Assembly: GCA_002336855.1 (NCBI GenBank)
Contig: DDEV01000144.1
Location: 1 to 10,452 of the forward strand
Reading direction: 5' to 3'
Origin: Leucobacter sp. UBA1945
Lineage (GTDB): Bacteria; Actinomycetota; Actinomycetes; Actinomycetales; Microbacteriaceae
Length of the DNA: 10,452 nucleotides
Positions within the stretch are counted from its first letter, which is position 1, and each line of letters starts with the position of its first letter. A program made the position numbers and the translations under genes. This document shows positions 1-6,566 of the stretch, piece by piece. The notes beneath the pieces were generated by a model. That model did no database searches. It saw nothing but the letters and a program-made list of their open reading frames with translations, and was not told where the DNA came from.

Positions 1-559
1 AGAGCAGGGCGAGACCGAGACCGGCGAGCCCCAGATCGCCCGCGTACGCGACAGTGTCGCCCGTGCTCGCGCCAGATCTCAGCACCGGCGGGCGCCCCTG
101 CAGGTCACCGAGTGCGGTCACCGCGGCGAAGAGCACGGGCGAGGTGCCGAGATCGCCGCCGACCACGCCGCAGCCGGGCGCGAGCTCGCGGCAGGCCGCG
201 TCGAGGCCCCGGGCGATTGCCTCGAGAAGCTCGACCTCGGTGTCTTGCGGGCACGCGAGCGAGACGGTGAGGCCAATCGGCTTCGCCCCCATCGCAGCAA
301 TGTCAGAGAGGTTGGTCGCAGCCAACTTCCACCCCAGGTCGAAGCCGCCCCCGGCCTCTGCCGCGCCGTGCCAGGCAAGGCGAAAGTCGGGGCCCTCGAC
401 CATCGTGTCGCTCGTGACGACCAGGTCGCCGCCGAGGGCGAGCACCGCCGAATCATCACCGGGCCCAACCGTGGCGGCGTCTGCCGGCCGCAACTGCGCG
501 AGCACCCGCTTCAGCACACCGCGCTCTTTCGCTTCGCCCACCGTGATTCCCGTAGCCAC
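1..559 (-). CDS. thiL: Thiamine-monophosphate kinase (ThiL), 5' part, runs off the left edge
   Basis: ThiL phosphorylates thiamine monophosphate to thiamine diphosphate with ATP, the last step of cofactor synthesis, in the cytoplasm. About 186 residues are present, against roughly 320 for the family, so the C-terminal part is missing. Visible family motifs are GPGDDSAVL (32-40), TSDTMVEGPDFR (49-60), NLSDIAAMGAKP (83-94) and the GGDL turn (134-137), which in PurM-like kinases help bind Mg-ATP and substrate. I chose the GTG at 559 because a -10-like TACCGT ends exactly six bases upstream, the geometry of a leaderless mRNA. In-frame GTGs at 541 and 589 are alternatives. It diverges from the DUF3515 gene across 89 bp, a neighbourhood common in Micrococcales. 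The identity is firm and the exact start is less so. Confidence 0.9.
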   Translation of the reverse strand, partial: MATGITVGEAKERGVLKRVLAQLRPADAATVGPGDDSAVLALGGDLVVTSDTMVEGPDFRLAWHGAAEAGGGFDLGWKLAATNLSDIAAMGAKPIGLTVSLACPQDTEVELLEAIARGLDAACRELAPGCGVVGGDLGTSPVLFAAVTALGDLQGRPPVLRSGASTGDTVAYAGDLGLAGLGLALL

Positions 560-565
560 CTCACA

Positions 566-571
566 ACGGTA
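566..571 (-). promoter_or_regulatory. Candidate -10 element for leaderless thiL
   Basis: TACCGT (fits TANNNT) on the minus strand lies six bases before the thiL GTG at 559, so transcription would start at or next to the start codon. No ribosome binding site sits at a normal distance: GAGG abuts the GTG. No good -35 is visible. Confidence 0.4.
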
Positions 572-636
572 TCTCAGCGCGGAGCCCACGGCATCCAAGC
601 CCACCGTGCCCACAGGGTTCGCGAAGCGCGCAGGGA

Positions 637-642
637 TAGGCT
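637..642 (+). promoter_or_regulatory. Candidate -10 element for leaderless DUF3515 gene
   Basis: TAGGCT (fits TANNNT) ends six bases before the GTG at 649, again predicting a transcript that starts at the start codon. No Shine-Dalgarno sequence is present in the seven bases between. The -35 region (about 614-619) is poor. Confidence 0.4.
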
Positions 643-648
643 GGTGCG

Positions 649-1140
649 GTGAGCAATAAGTCCAGCATGTACCGCGGGATCGCCGCAATCGTCGCCGTGG
701 CAGGCCTGGCATTCGGGCTCGCGGGTTGCGCCACCTCGGTGCCGATGGAGCCCGCCGAGGGCGCAAACGATCCGGCCTGCGCCGACGTCATCGTGCGACT
801 GCCCGACACCGTGTCAGACCTCGAGCGGCGCACCACGAACGCCCAGTCAACCGGCGCCTGGGGTGATCCCGTGGGCGTCGAACTGCGTTGCGGCACGCCG
901 ACGAGCGGCCCGACCACCGACCTGTGCGTCACCGTGAAGGGTGTCGACTGGATCATCGACGAATCGCAGGCACCCCTCTACCGATTCGAGGCCTACGGCC
1001 GCGAGCCAGGCCTCGAGGTGTTCGTCAACAGCGAGCTCGCGAGCGGCACGCTTGTGGCCACCGACCTCGCCAACGTGGCGGGCATGCTGCCGCAGAAGCG
1101 GGAGTGCACGGGCTACGACACGCAGCGCAGCATCGAGTAG
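649..1140 (+). CDS. DUF3515 family putative lipoprotein
   Basis: This 163-residue protein begins with a lipoprotein signal: a short basic start, a hydrophobic stretch at about 8-25 and the lipobox L-A-G-C with Cys at residue 27, so it is probably lipid-anchored on the outer face of the membrane. The mature part holds a CADVIVRLPDTV segment, an LRCGTP segment and a conserved WIID segment, which match the actinobacterial DUF3515 family as I know it; its biochemical role is unknown. Family members are typically found between ddl and thiL, as here, which hints at a link to envelope functions but does not prove one. The GTG start at 649 puts the signal peptide at the N-terminus and fits the leaderless promoter. 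The stop at 1138-1140 runs straight into a tandem repeat. Confidence 0.85.
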   Translation: MSNKSSMYRGIAAIVAVAGLAFGLAGCATSVPMEPAEGANDPACADVIVRLPDTVSDLERRTTNAQSTGAWGDPVGVELRCGTPTSGPTTDLCVTVKGVDWIIDESQAPLYRFEAYGREPGLEVFVNSELASGTLVATDLANVAGMLPQKRECTGYDTQRSIE

Positions 1141-1270
1141 CGCGCACCGCGTCGCGCCGACCCAGCCGTGCGTGCGAGATGCGCGCACCGCGTCGCGCCG
1201 GCTCCAGCCGTGCGTGCGAGATGCGCGCACCACATCGCACCGACCCCAGCCGTGCGTGCGAGATGCGCGC
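1140..1270. repeat. 42-bp tandem repeat, about three copies
   Basis: Units start with AGCCGTGCGTGCGAGATGCG at 1164, 1206 and 1248, exactly 42 bp apart. The third copy breaks off after about 23 bp. A partial upstream copy, one base shorter, starts at 1140 on the last base of the DUF3515 stop codon. The first 23 bases of each unit are identical and the second half varies at several positions. Each full unit contains a small GTGCG/CGCAC hairpin. The array sits between convergent gene ends. Because 42 is a multiple of three, every frame reads through as a 14-residue peptide repeat, but nothing else suggests coding. Confidence 0.85.
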
Positions 1271-1271
1271 T

Positions 1272-1322
1272 ACGTGCGAGATATTCCAGGAAAATCTCGC
1301 ACGGCGTGCATATCTCGCACGT
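1272..1322. repeat. Nested palindromes between convergent genes, possible bidirectional terminator
   Basis: The 10-mer CGTGCGAGAT at 1273-1282 is matched by its reverse complement at 1294-1303. The 11 bases between them add a mismatch, three more pairs (TTC/GAA) and a CAG loop, making a 31-nt hairpin. A second reverse complement at 1310-1322 gives a competing 13-bp perfect pairing with 1272-1284. The same 10-mer also occurs in each 42-bp unit upstream (1171, 1213, 1255). The position between the ends of the DUF3515 gene and ddl suits a terminator of either strand, but neither side has a T-tract. It could equally be an extragenic palindromic repeat family. Nothing else is seen in 1323-1429. 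Confidence 0.6.
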
Positions 1323-1429
1323 ACTGCACGGCAGATCGGCGCTTCGGAGCTCGGTACTTCGAAGCCCGGGTGCTCGTCGCCGCGACAGCCCGACCCGGCC
1401 CAGCTCAATCTAGGCCGGCGCAGGCGCAA

Positions 1430-2539
1430 CTAGTCTTCGAGTGCCAACTCGATGAGCTCAGTGATCAGGTCGCTGTAGCTGAGGCCCGATTCTTCCCACA
1501 GGCGTGGGTACATCGACACCGGGGTGAAGCCCGGCAGCGTATTGATTTCGTTCAGCACTGGGCCCTCGGCGGTCAAGAAGAAGTCAATGCGAGCGAGGCC
1601 CGCAAGTTGCGCCGCTTCGAACGCGAGCACTGCGGCATCGCGGATCGCCGCAAACTCGGCTTCGGTCACCTTTGCGGGCAGCTCGAGCTCGACGCCCGCT
1701 GCCCCCAAGTACTTCGCCTCGAAGTCGTAGAACGCCCTGCCGGTGAACACGATCTCGCCGATCACCGTGCTCGTGCGCGGAGCAGCGCCGTCGCGCCCCT
1801 GCAGCACCGCGATCTCGACCTCGCGCCCGGTGACGCCCGACTCGATCAGCACGACCGAGTCTTCGGCGAATGCGATGTCGAGCGCGGCTGGCAGCTCGGC
1901 CGGCTCCGTGACGCGGCTCACGCCGACGCTCGAGCCCGCGCGCGCGGGCTTCACGAAGAGCGGGTAGTGCAGCCCCTCGTCGAGGCTCGACACGATGCCG
2001 GGGTTGCGCGAGATCTCGTGCGCGGTCACCGTGCGCCACGGCGCAACGGCGATACCCGCGTCGGCGAGCACGGTCTTTGCCACGTGCTTGTCCATGGCGA
2101 GCGCCGAGCCGAGCACGCCAGAGCCGACATAGGGCAGATCGATGAGCTCGAGCATGCCCTGAATGGTGCCGTCTTCGCCGAAGGGCCCGTGCGTGGTGGG
2201 AAGCACCGCGTCGACATGGCCGAGAGACGTGATTGAGCCGTCTGCCTTGATCAGAGTGAGCGACTTCGAATCGATAGATGCGGGCCACAGCACGCGCGTA
2301 CCGTTCTCGACGACCTCGGGCAGCGCCCGGGCCTCGAGGCGATACTCGGCGAGGTCGCTCTCACTGAGCAGCACAGTTGCGCCGCGCTTCGTGATACCGA
2401 CGGGAATCACGTCGAAGCGGCTGCGATCGATCGCGCGGAGCACCCCGGCAGCAGTCACGCAGCTAATGCCGTGCTCGCTCGACCTGCCGCCAAAAAGAAG
2501 CACGACCGTGCGCTTCTCAGCCAAACCCTCAGCGCTCAC
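1430..2539 (-). CDS. ddl: D-alanine--D-alanine ligase
   Basis: Ddl joins two D-alanines with ATP to make the dipeptide end of the peptidoglycan stem in the cytoplasm. The 369 residues carry the N-terminal GGRSSEHGIS motif (17-26), HGPFGEDGT (117-125), the ATP-grasp segment LFVKPARAGSSVGVS (194-208), EAKY (274-277), R318 and the metal and substrate loop LNEINTLPGFT (329-339). The Tyr of EAKY (277) is the residue that in D-Ala-D-Lac ligases is Phe, so normal D-Ala-D-Ala specificity, the vancomycin-sensitive form, is inferred. The GTG start at 2539 directly abuts the gpsA stop codon (2542-2540), with AGGGG inside the end of gpsA as ribosome binding site. It is the last gene of the murA-plsC-gpsA-ddl run. 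Confidence 0.96.
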   Translation of the reverse strand: MSAEGLAEKRTVVLLFGGRSSEHGISCVTAAGVLRAIDRSRFDVIPVGITKRGATVLLSESDLAEYRLEARALPEVVENGTRVLWPASIDSKSLTLIKADGSITSLGHVDAVLPTTHGPFGEDGTIQGMLELIDLPYVGSGVLGSALAMDKHVAKTVLADAGIAVAPWRTVTAHEISRNPGIVSSLDEGLHYPLFVKPARAGSSVGVSRVTEPAELPAALDIAFAEDSVVLIESGVTGREVEIAVLQGRDGAAPRTSTVIGEIVFTGRAFYDFEAKYLGAAGVELELPAKVTEAEFAAIRDAAVLAFEAAQLAGLARIDFFLTAEGPVLNEINTLPGFTPVSMYPRLWEESGLSYSDLITELIELALED

Positions 2540-3667
2540 TTATTTTCCCCTCAATCGCTGCCACAGTTTTCGAATCCCGCCCGTTTGCCCTGCCCCGAGG
2601 CTCAGCTCGGGCTTCGGCACGTCGTCTTCGGTGGCGAGGTGCGGGCCGAGGTTGGTGGGCTTCATGGTGCCGTCGAGCACCATCTGCACCTGCTCGACGA
2701 TCGGCATCACGATGCCCCGTTCGCGAGCGAGCTCGAGCACCGGCGGCACCGATGTGATGCCCTCGGCGGTCTGCTGCATCTGCTGCTTCGTCTCTTCGAG
2801 CGAGAAACCCTGGCCGATCAGCCGCCCCGCGGTGTTGTTGCGCGAGAGCGGCGACTGGCAGGTGGCGATCAGGTCGCCGAGGCCCGCGAGGCCAGACAGC
2901 GTGCTCGGGTCAGCACCGGAGGCGACAGCAAACTCGGTCATCTCGGCAAGGCCGCGCGTAATAATCGCCGCCTTCGTGTTCTCACCATATCCGACGCCAT
3001 CGACGATGCCGATCGCGAGCGCAATGAGGTTTTTCAGCACGCCGCCGAGCTCGGTGCCGACCACGTCGGTGTTGACGTAGCTGCGAAAGTAGGGCGCCGA
3101 GCAGGCGGTCGCGATCCTCGTAGCAACCTCGAGATCGATGCACGACGCAACCGCACCCGTCGGTTGTTCCTTCGCAATTTCGAGGGCGATGTTCGGCCCA
3201 GAGACGACGCCGATGCGGTTGGGGTCGAAGTCGAGGGTGTCGGCGATCACCTCGCTCATGCGCATCGTCGTGGTCTTCTCGACGCCCTTCACGAGGCTGA
3301 CGAGCACAGTTTTGCTCGAAAGATAGGGTTCGATGGCTGTCAGGTTCTCGCGCAGCGTTTGGCTGGGCACTGCAAGAAATACCAGTTCCGCGCCGCGCAG
3401 GGCGATCGCTGGATCGCTCGTCGCTTGCAGCGACTTCGGCAGGTTGATGCCCGGCAAATACTGCGAGTTGCGTTTGGCGACCTGAATCTCGTTGGCCTGC
3501 TCGGGGCGGCGGGCAAGAATCGTGACGTCGCAGCCGGCGTCGCACAGCACCTTCGCGAACGTGGTGCCCCAGCTGCCGGCGCCGATCATGGCGACCTTGC
3601 GACCCTTGTTGCGTTTCTGGCCAGGAGCCGGAATCGTGATGGTGCCAGTGCCGGTGGCGGCGCTCAA
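2540..3667 (-). CDS. gpsA: NAD(P)-dependent glycerol-3-phosphate dehydrogenase
   Basis: GpsA reduces dihydroxyacetone phosphate to sn-glycerol 3-phosphate, the backbone of phospholipids. The dinucleotide fold is marked by KVAMIGAGSWGTTFAKVL. SLVKGVE, SGPNIALEIA, GGVLKNLIALAIGI (with the catalytic Lys region) and GLGDLIATCQSPLSRN follow in the usual family order. I prefer the TTG at 3667, which overlaps the plsC TGA as TTGA and gives 375 residues. A GTG at 3709 would give 389 residues but would lie well inside plsC. Even the shorter form has about 25 residues before the nucleotide-binding strand. The TTG has only a weak ribosome binding site (ACGGG), so translational coupling to plsC is likely. 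The product next door, PlsC, works two steps later in the same pathway. Confidence 0.95.
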   Translation of the reverse strand: MSAATGTGTITIPAPGQKRNKGRKVAMIGAGSWGTTFAKVLCDAGCDVTILARRPEQANEIQVAKRNSQYLPGINLPKSLQATSDPAIALRGAELVFLAVPSQTLRENLTAIEPYLSSKTVLVSLVKGVEKTTTMRMSEVIADTLDFDPNRIGVVSGPNIALEIAKEQPTGAVASCIDLEVATRIATACSAPYFRSYVNTDVVGTELGGVLKNLIALAIGIVDGVGYGENTKAAIITRGLAEMTEFAVASGADPSTLSGLAGLGDLIATCQSPLSRNNTAGRLIGQGFSLEETKQQMQQTAEGITSVPPVLELARERGIVMPIVEQVQMVLDGTMKPTNLGPHLATEDDVPKPELSLGAGQTGGIRKLWQRLRGK

Positions 3668-4434
3668 AAGCGACCCGTTTCGCTCTGCTGGTGCTTCGAC
3701 GGGTCCCACAGCTCAGCCGGGGGCTGCTCGTCGCGAAGGCCCGCGAGCAGGCGGGTGATCTCGGTCATGAGCATCACGGTGGCTTCGTTCACGGTCTTCT
3801 GATCGACGTCGCGCCCCTCGAACTTCGAGAGGTCGAGCGGCTCGCCGACGGCGACCTCGATCGTCTTGCGCGGGATCGGGTGAATGCCCTTGCCATAACG
3901 CGGCATCAATTTTTGGGTGCCCCAGTGGGCAGCCGGAATCAGCGGAATGCCGGTCTCGAGCGCGAGCCTGACGGCCCCGCTCTTGCCGCGCATCGGCCAC
4001 AGATCGGGGTCGCGAGTCAGCGTGCCTTCTGGGTAGACGATCACTCCGGCCTCGCGCCGGATCACCTCGCCAGCGGCGCCCATCGGGTTACCGTCAGAGC
4101 TGCGCACGGCACCCTCCCGACGCACTGGGATCTGCCCCGAGCTTCGCAACAGCCAGCCCAGCACGGGCACGCGAAACAGGCTCTCTTTCGCCATGAACCT
4201 CGGCAGCCTGCCGAGGTGCCAGATCGCTGCGCCCATTGCGATGGGGTCAATCTCGCTGTAGTGATTCGGCGACATGATGAACGGGCCCGTCGCGGGCAGC
4301 TTCGAGTCTGGGGTGAAGCGGTAGCGCACCATGCACGACCAGAGCGGCAAAATCAGCGAGGCGAGCACCCAGAACATACTCGGGCGTCGCTTCTCTGTCG
4401 ACGACCGGCTGCGAATCTTCACCGTCTCAGTCAT
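3664..4434 (-). CDS. plsC: 1-acyl-sn-glycerol-3-phosphate acyltransferase
   Basis: This is a PlsC/LPLAT family membrane-associated enzyme that acylates lysophosphatidic acid to phosphatidic acid. In 256 residues it shows the catalytic HX4D motif (NHYSEIDP, His58 and Asp63), block II around MAKESLFRVPVLGWLLRSSG (81-100), the phosphate-binding PEGT (135-138) and block IV IPLIPAAHWG (163-172). A hydrophobic segment at about 20-35 may anchor it to the membrane. The ATG at 4434 follows the murA stop by nine bases. Its stop overlaps the preferred gpsA start by four bases. Pairing with gpsA fits phosphatidic acid synthesis. Substrate specificity within the LPLAT family cannot be fixed from sequence alone; a glycolipid acyltransferase is possible. 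Confidence 0.92.
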   Translation of the reverse strand: MTETVKIRSRSSTEKRRPSMFWVLASLILPLWSCMVRYRFTPDSKLPATGPFIMSPNHYSEIDPIAMGAAIWHLGRLPRFMAKESLFRVPVLGWLLRSSGQIPVRREGAVRSSDGNPMGAAGEVIRREAGVIVYPEGTLTRDPDLWPMRGKSGAVRLALETGIPLIPAAHWGTQKLMPRYGKGIHPIPRKTIEVAVGEPLDLSKFEGRDVDQKTVNEATVMLMTEITRLLAGLRDEQPPAELWDPSKHQQSETGRF

Positions 4435-4443
4435 GGCCCTACG

Positions 4444-5859
4444 TTACCCCTCGAACACGAAGTCCGCGCCGAGCTGACGCAGTTTCTCGATGAAGTTCTC
4501 GTAGCCGCGGGAGATGATGCCCAGGTTCGTCACCTTCGTCTGACCGCTTGCCGTGAGACCCGCGATCAGGTAGCTGAAGCCACCACGAAGGTCGGGCACC
4601 TCGATATCAGCACCGTGCAGCGGGGTCGGGCCCGTGATTACCGCGGCCTGCTCGAATTCGCGCCGCATCACGCGCCTGCGCTCGTCGGCGAGCCCGTCTT
4701 CGTACACGACGATGTCGGCGCCCATCTGCCCGAGCGCGCTCGTGAAGCCGAAACGGTTCTCGTAGACGGTCTCGTGAATCGTCGACACACCGTTCGCCTG
4801 CGTGAGTGCGACCACGAGCGGCTGCTGCCAGTCGGTCATGAACCCGGGGTGCACGTCGGTCTCGATCGTGACGGGCTTCAGCTCGCCACCGGGATGGAAG
4901 AAGCGAATGCCGTCATCGTGCACCTCGAAATCGCCGCCGACCTTGCGGAAGACGTTGAGGAAGGTCATCATCTCTTCCTGCTGCGCACCGCCGACAAAGA
5001 CGTCGCCGCGCGTTGCGAGCGCGGCCGAGGCCCAGCTCGCAGCCTCGTTGCGGTCGAAGATCGCGCGGTGGTCGTAGCCGCGAAGCTCTTTCACGCCCTC
5101 GATGAAGATGACGCGGTTCGGCTCGACCGTGATGATCGCGCCCATCTTCTGCAGTATGCAGATCAGGTCGATGATCTCGGGCTCGATCGCCGCGTTGCGC
5201 AGCTCGGTCTCGCCCTCTGCGAGCACCGCGGTCAGCAGCACCTGCTCGGTCGCTCCGACCGAGGGGTAGGGCAGCTCGATGCTCGCGCCGTGCAGGCCGT
5301 TGGGAGCGGTCAGGCTGATCCCACTTGGCAGCTTCTCGACCACGGCACCAAACTTGCGCAGCGCCTCGAGGTGAAAATCGATCGGGCGATCGCCGATGCG
5401 GCACCCACCCAGGTCGGGAATGAACGCCTCGCCGAGACGGTGCAGCAGCGGGCCGCAGAAGAGAATCGGAATACGCGAGGATCCGGCGTGCGCATCGATA
5501 TCGGCGTGGTGGGCGATATCGACGTTCGACGGATCGAGCTTCCACTCACCAGGCGCCTCGCCGCGCGTGATCAGCACACCGTGCAGAGCGAGCAGGCCGG
5601 CGACCACTCGAATGTCAGACACATTCGGCACGTTGCGCAGCACGCTCGGGGTCGTGCCGAGCAGCGCCGCGACCATTGCTTTCGGTGCAAGGTTCTTCGC
5701 GCCGCGCACCTCAATGCGGCCATGCAGCGGCCGGCCGCCGTTGATGATGATCTCATCGCTGGTCAGCCCAACACGGGCACCGGCCTTTTGTGCGTCTTTC
5801 TTGAGACCGTCGTCAATGGTGTCTTCTGACGGTGCTGTGACAGCTGCGGAGTCGTTCAT
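4444..5859 (-). CDS. murA: UDP-N-acetylglucosamine 1-carboxyvinyltransferase (MurA)
   Basis: MurA transfers enolpyruvate from PEP to UDP-GlcNAc, the first committed step of peptidoglycan synthesis, and is the fosfomycin target. The 471 residues include GAKN (Lys55-Asn56, the substrate-binding pair), the active-site loop GGCRIGDRPIDFH with Cys153, SVGATEQVLL (200-209), HPGFMTDWQQ with the likely catalytic Asp343, and DLRGG with Arg425. Cys153 is the residue that fosfomycin alkylates; mycobacteria have Asp there. About 33 residues precede the first conserved strand, an acidic and probably disordered N-terminal extension compared with the usual roughly 420 residues. The ATG at 5859 has a good AGGAG ribosome binding site four bases upstream. 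It leads the run murA-plsC-gpsA-ddl and has its own upstream gap with a candidate promoter. Confidence 0.95.
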   Translation of the reverse strand: MNDSAAVTAPSEDTIDDGLKKDAQKAGARVGLTSDEIIINGGRPLHGRIEVRGAKNLAPKAMVAALLGTTPSVLRNVPNVSDIRVVAGLLALHGVLITRGEAPGEWKLDPSNVDIAHHADIDAHAGSSRIPILFCGPLLHRLGEAFIPDLGGCRIGDRPIDFHLEALRKFGAVVEKLPSGISLTAPNGLHGASIELPYPSVGATEQVLLTAVLAEGETELRNAAIEPEIIDLICILQKMGAIITVEPNRVIFIEGVKELRGYDHRAIFDRNEAASWASAALATRGDVFVGGAQQEEMMTFLNVFRKVGGDFEVHDDGIRFFHPGGELKPVTIETDVHPGFMTDWQQPLVVALTQANGVSTIHETVYENRFGFTSALGQMGADIVVYEDGLADERRRVMRREFEQAAVITGPTPLHGADIEVPDLRGGFSYLIAGLTASGQTKVTNLGIISRGYENFIEKLRQLGADFVFEG

Positions 5860-5916
5860 GCTTCTCCTCTTGAATCGCTTGCCGTACCGGTGAGGTGACC
5901 GACAGTTGCTGTGCGG

Positions 5917-5947
5917 GGGTCAAACTAGCAGGATACTGTGTTGACCC
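5917..5947 (-). promoter_or_regulatory. Candidate murA promoter with flanking GGGTCAA/TTGACCC dyad
   Basis: In the 107-bp gap between leuD and murA, a perfect 7-bp inverted repeat (GGGTCAA at 5917-5923, TTGACCC at 5941-5947) is separated by 17 bp. Reading toward murA, a -10-like TATCCT (5935-5930) lies between the arms, so the expected start point falls at the proximal arm. That layout would suit a repressor operator, but no regulator is identified and no good -35 is seen. Confidence 0.35.
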
Positions 5948-5966
5948 GGAGACTCGGCTGAGTGGC

Positions 5967-6563
5967 CTATCGAACCGGCAGGGTCGTTGGCATCCAGGCG
6001 GGCCTGGTCGCCTCGAAATCGGTGATGGCCTGCTCATTCTGCAGAGTCAGCGAGATGTCGTCGAGCCCCTCGAGCAGGCGCCAGCGCGTGTAGTCGTCGA
6101 TCTGGAAATCGACCTGAAGATCGCCGACCGAGATCTTGCGATCTTCGAGGCTCACGGTGAGCTTCGCGCTCGGGTCTGCCTCGAGAGCCTCCCAGATGCG
6201 CTCGACCTCGGCCTCTTCGACCTGAGCAGCGAGCAGACCCTGCTTGCCCGAGTTTCCGCGGAAGATGTCGGCGAAACGCGCCGAGATGACGACCTTGAAG
6301 CCATAGTCGCGCAGCGCCCACACTGCGTGCTCACGCGACGAACCGGTGCCGAAGTCGGGGCCGGCCACGAGAATCTCTGCGCCCTCGTACTGCGGCTGAT
6401 TGAGCACGAAGCTCGGGTCTTGGCGCCAGTGGTAGAACAGGGCATCGTCGAAGCCCGTCTTCGTGACCCGCTTCAGAAAGTTTGCGGGGATGATCTGGTC
6501 GGTGTCGACGTTCGAACGCTTCAGCGGAACCGCGACGCCCGTCAGAGTAGTGAATTTCTCCAT
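5967..6563 (-). CDS. leuD: 3-isopropylmalate dehydratase, small subunit
   Basis: LeuD is the swivelling-domain subunit that pairs with LeuC to isomerise 2-isopropylmalate to 3-isopropylmalate in leucine synthesis. The 198 residues show LTGVAVPLKRSNVDTDQIIPANFLKRV near the N-terminus, GPDFGTGSSREHAVWAL (the substrate-contacting Ser-Arg loop) and ISARFADIFRGNSGKQGLL, all standard for the family and in order. Length is normal. The ATG at 6563 follows the leuC stop by three bases, with a purine-rich AAGGTAGAGG inside the end of leuC. It would be cotranscribed with leuC and so controlled by the leader upstream of leuC. Confidence 0.97.
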   Translation of the reverse strand: MEKFTTLTGVAVPLKRSNVDTDQIIPANFLKRVTKTGFDDALFYHWRQDPSFVLNQPQYEGAEILVAGPDFGTGSSREHAVWALRDYGFKVVISARFADIFRGNSGKQGLLAAQVEEAEVERIWEALEADPSAKLTVSLEDRKISVGDLQVDFQIDDYTRWRLLEGLDDISLTLQNEQAITDFEATRPAWMPTTLPVR

Positions 6564-6566
6564 GGC

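Noticed and set aside
1140..1322. CRISPR-like array
   Set aside because: The 42-bp units are directly adjacent with no unique spacers, and no cas gene is nearby.
941..2236. Plus-strand open frame of 431 codons across the repeat and ddl
   Set aside because: It crosses the DUF3515 stop in another frame, the tandem repeat and the antisense of ddl, with no conserved motif.
3691..5829. Very long plus-strand open frame (712 codons) opposite plsC and murA
   Set aside because: It lies antisense to two well-recognised genes, has a low-complexity Arg/His/Asp-rich translation and shows no family motif; this is expected in high-GC DNA.
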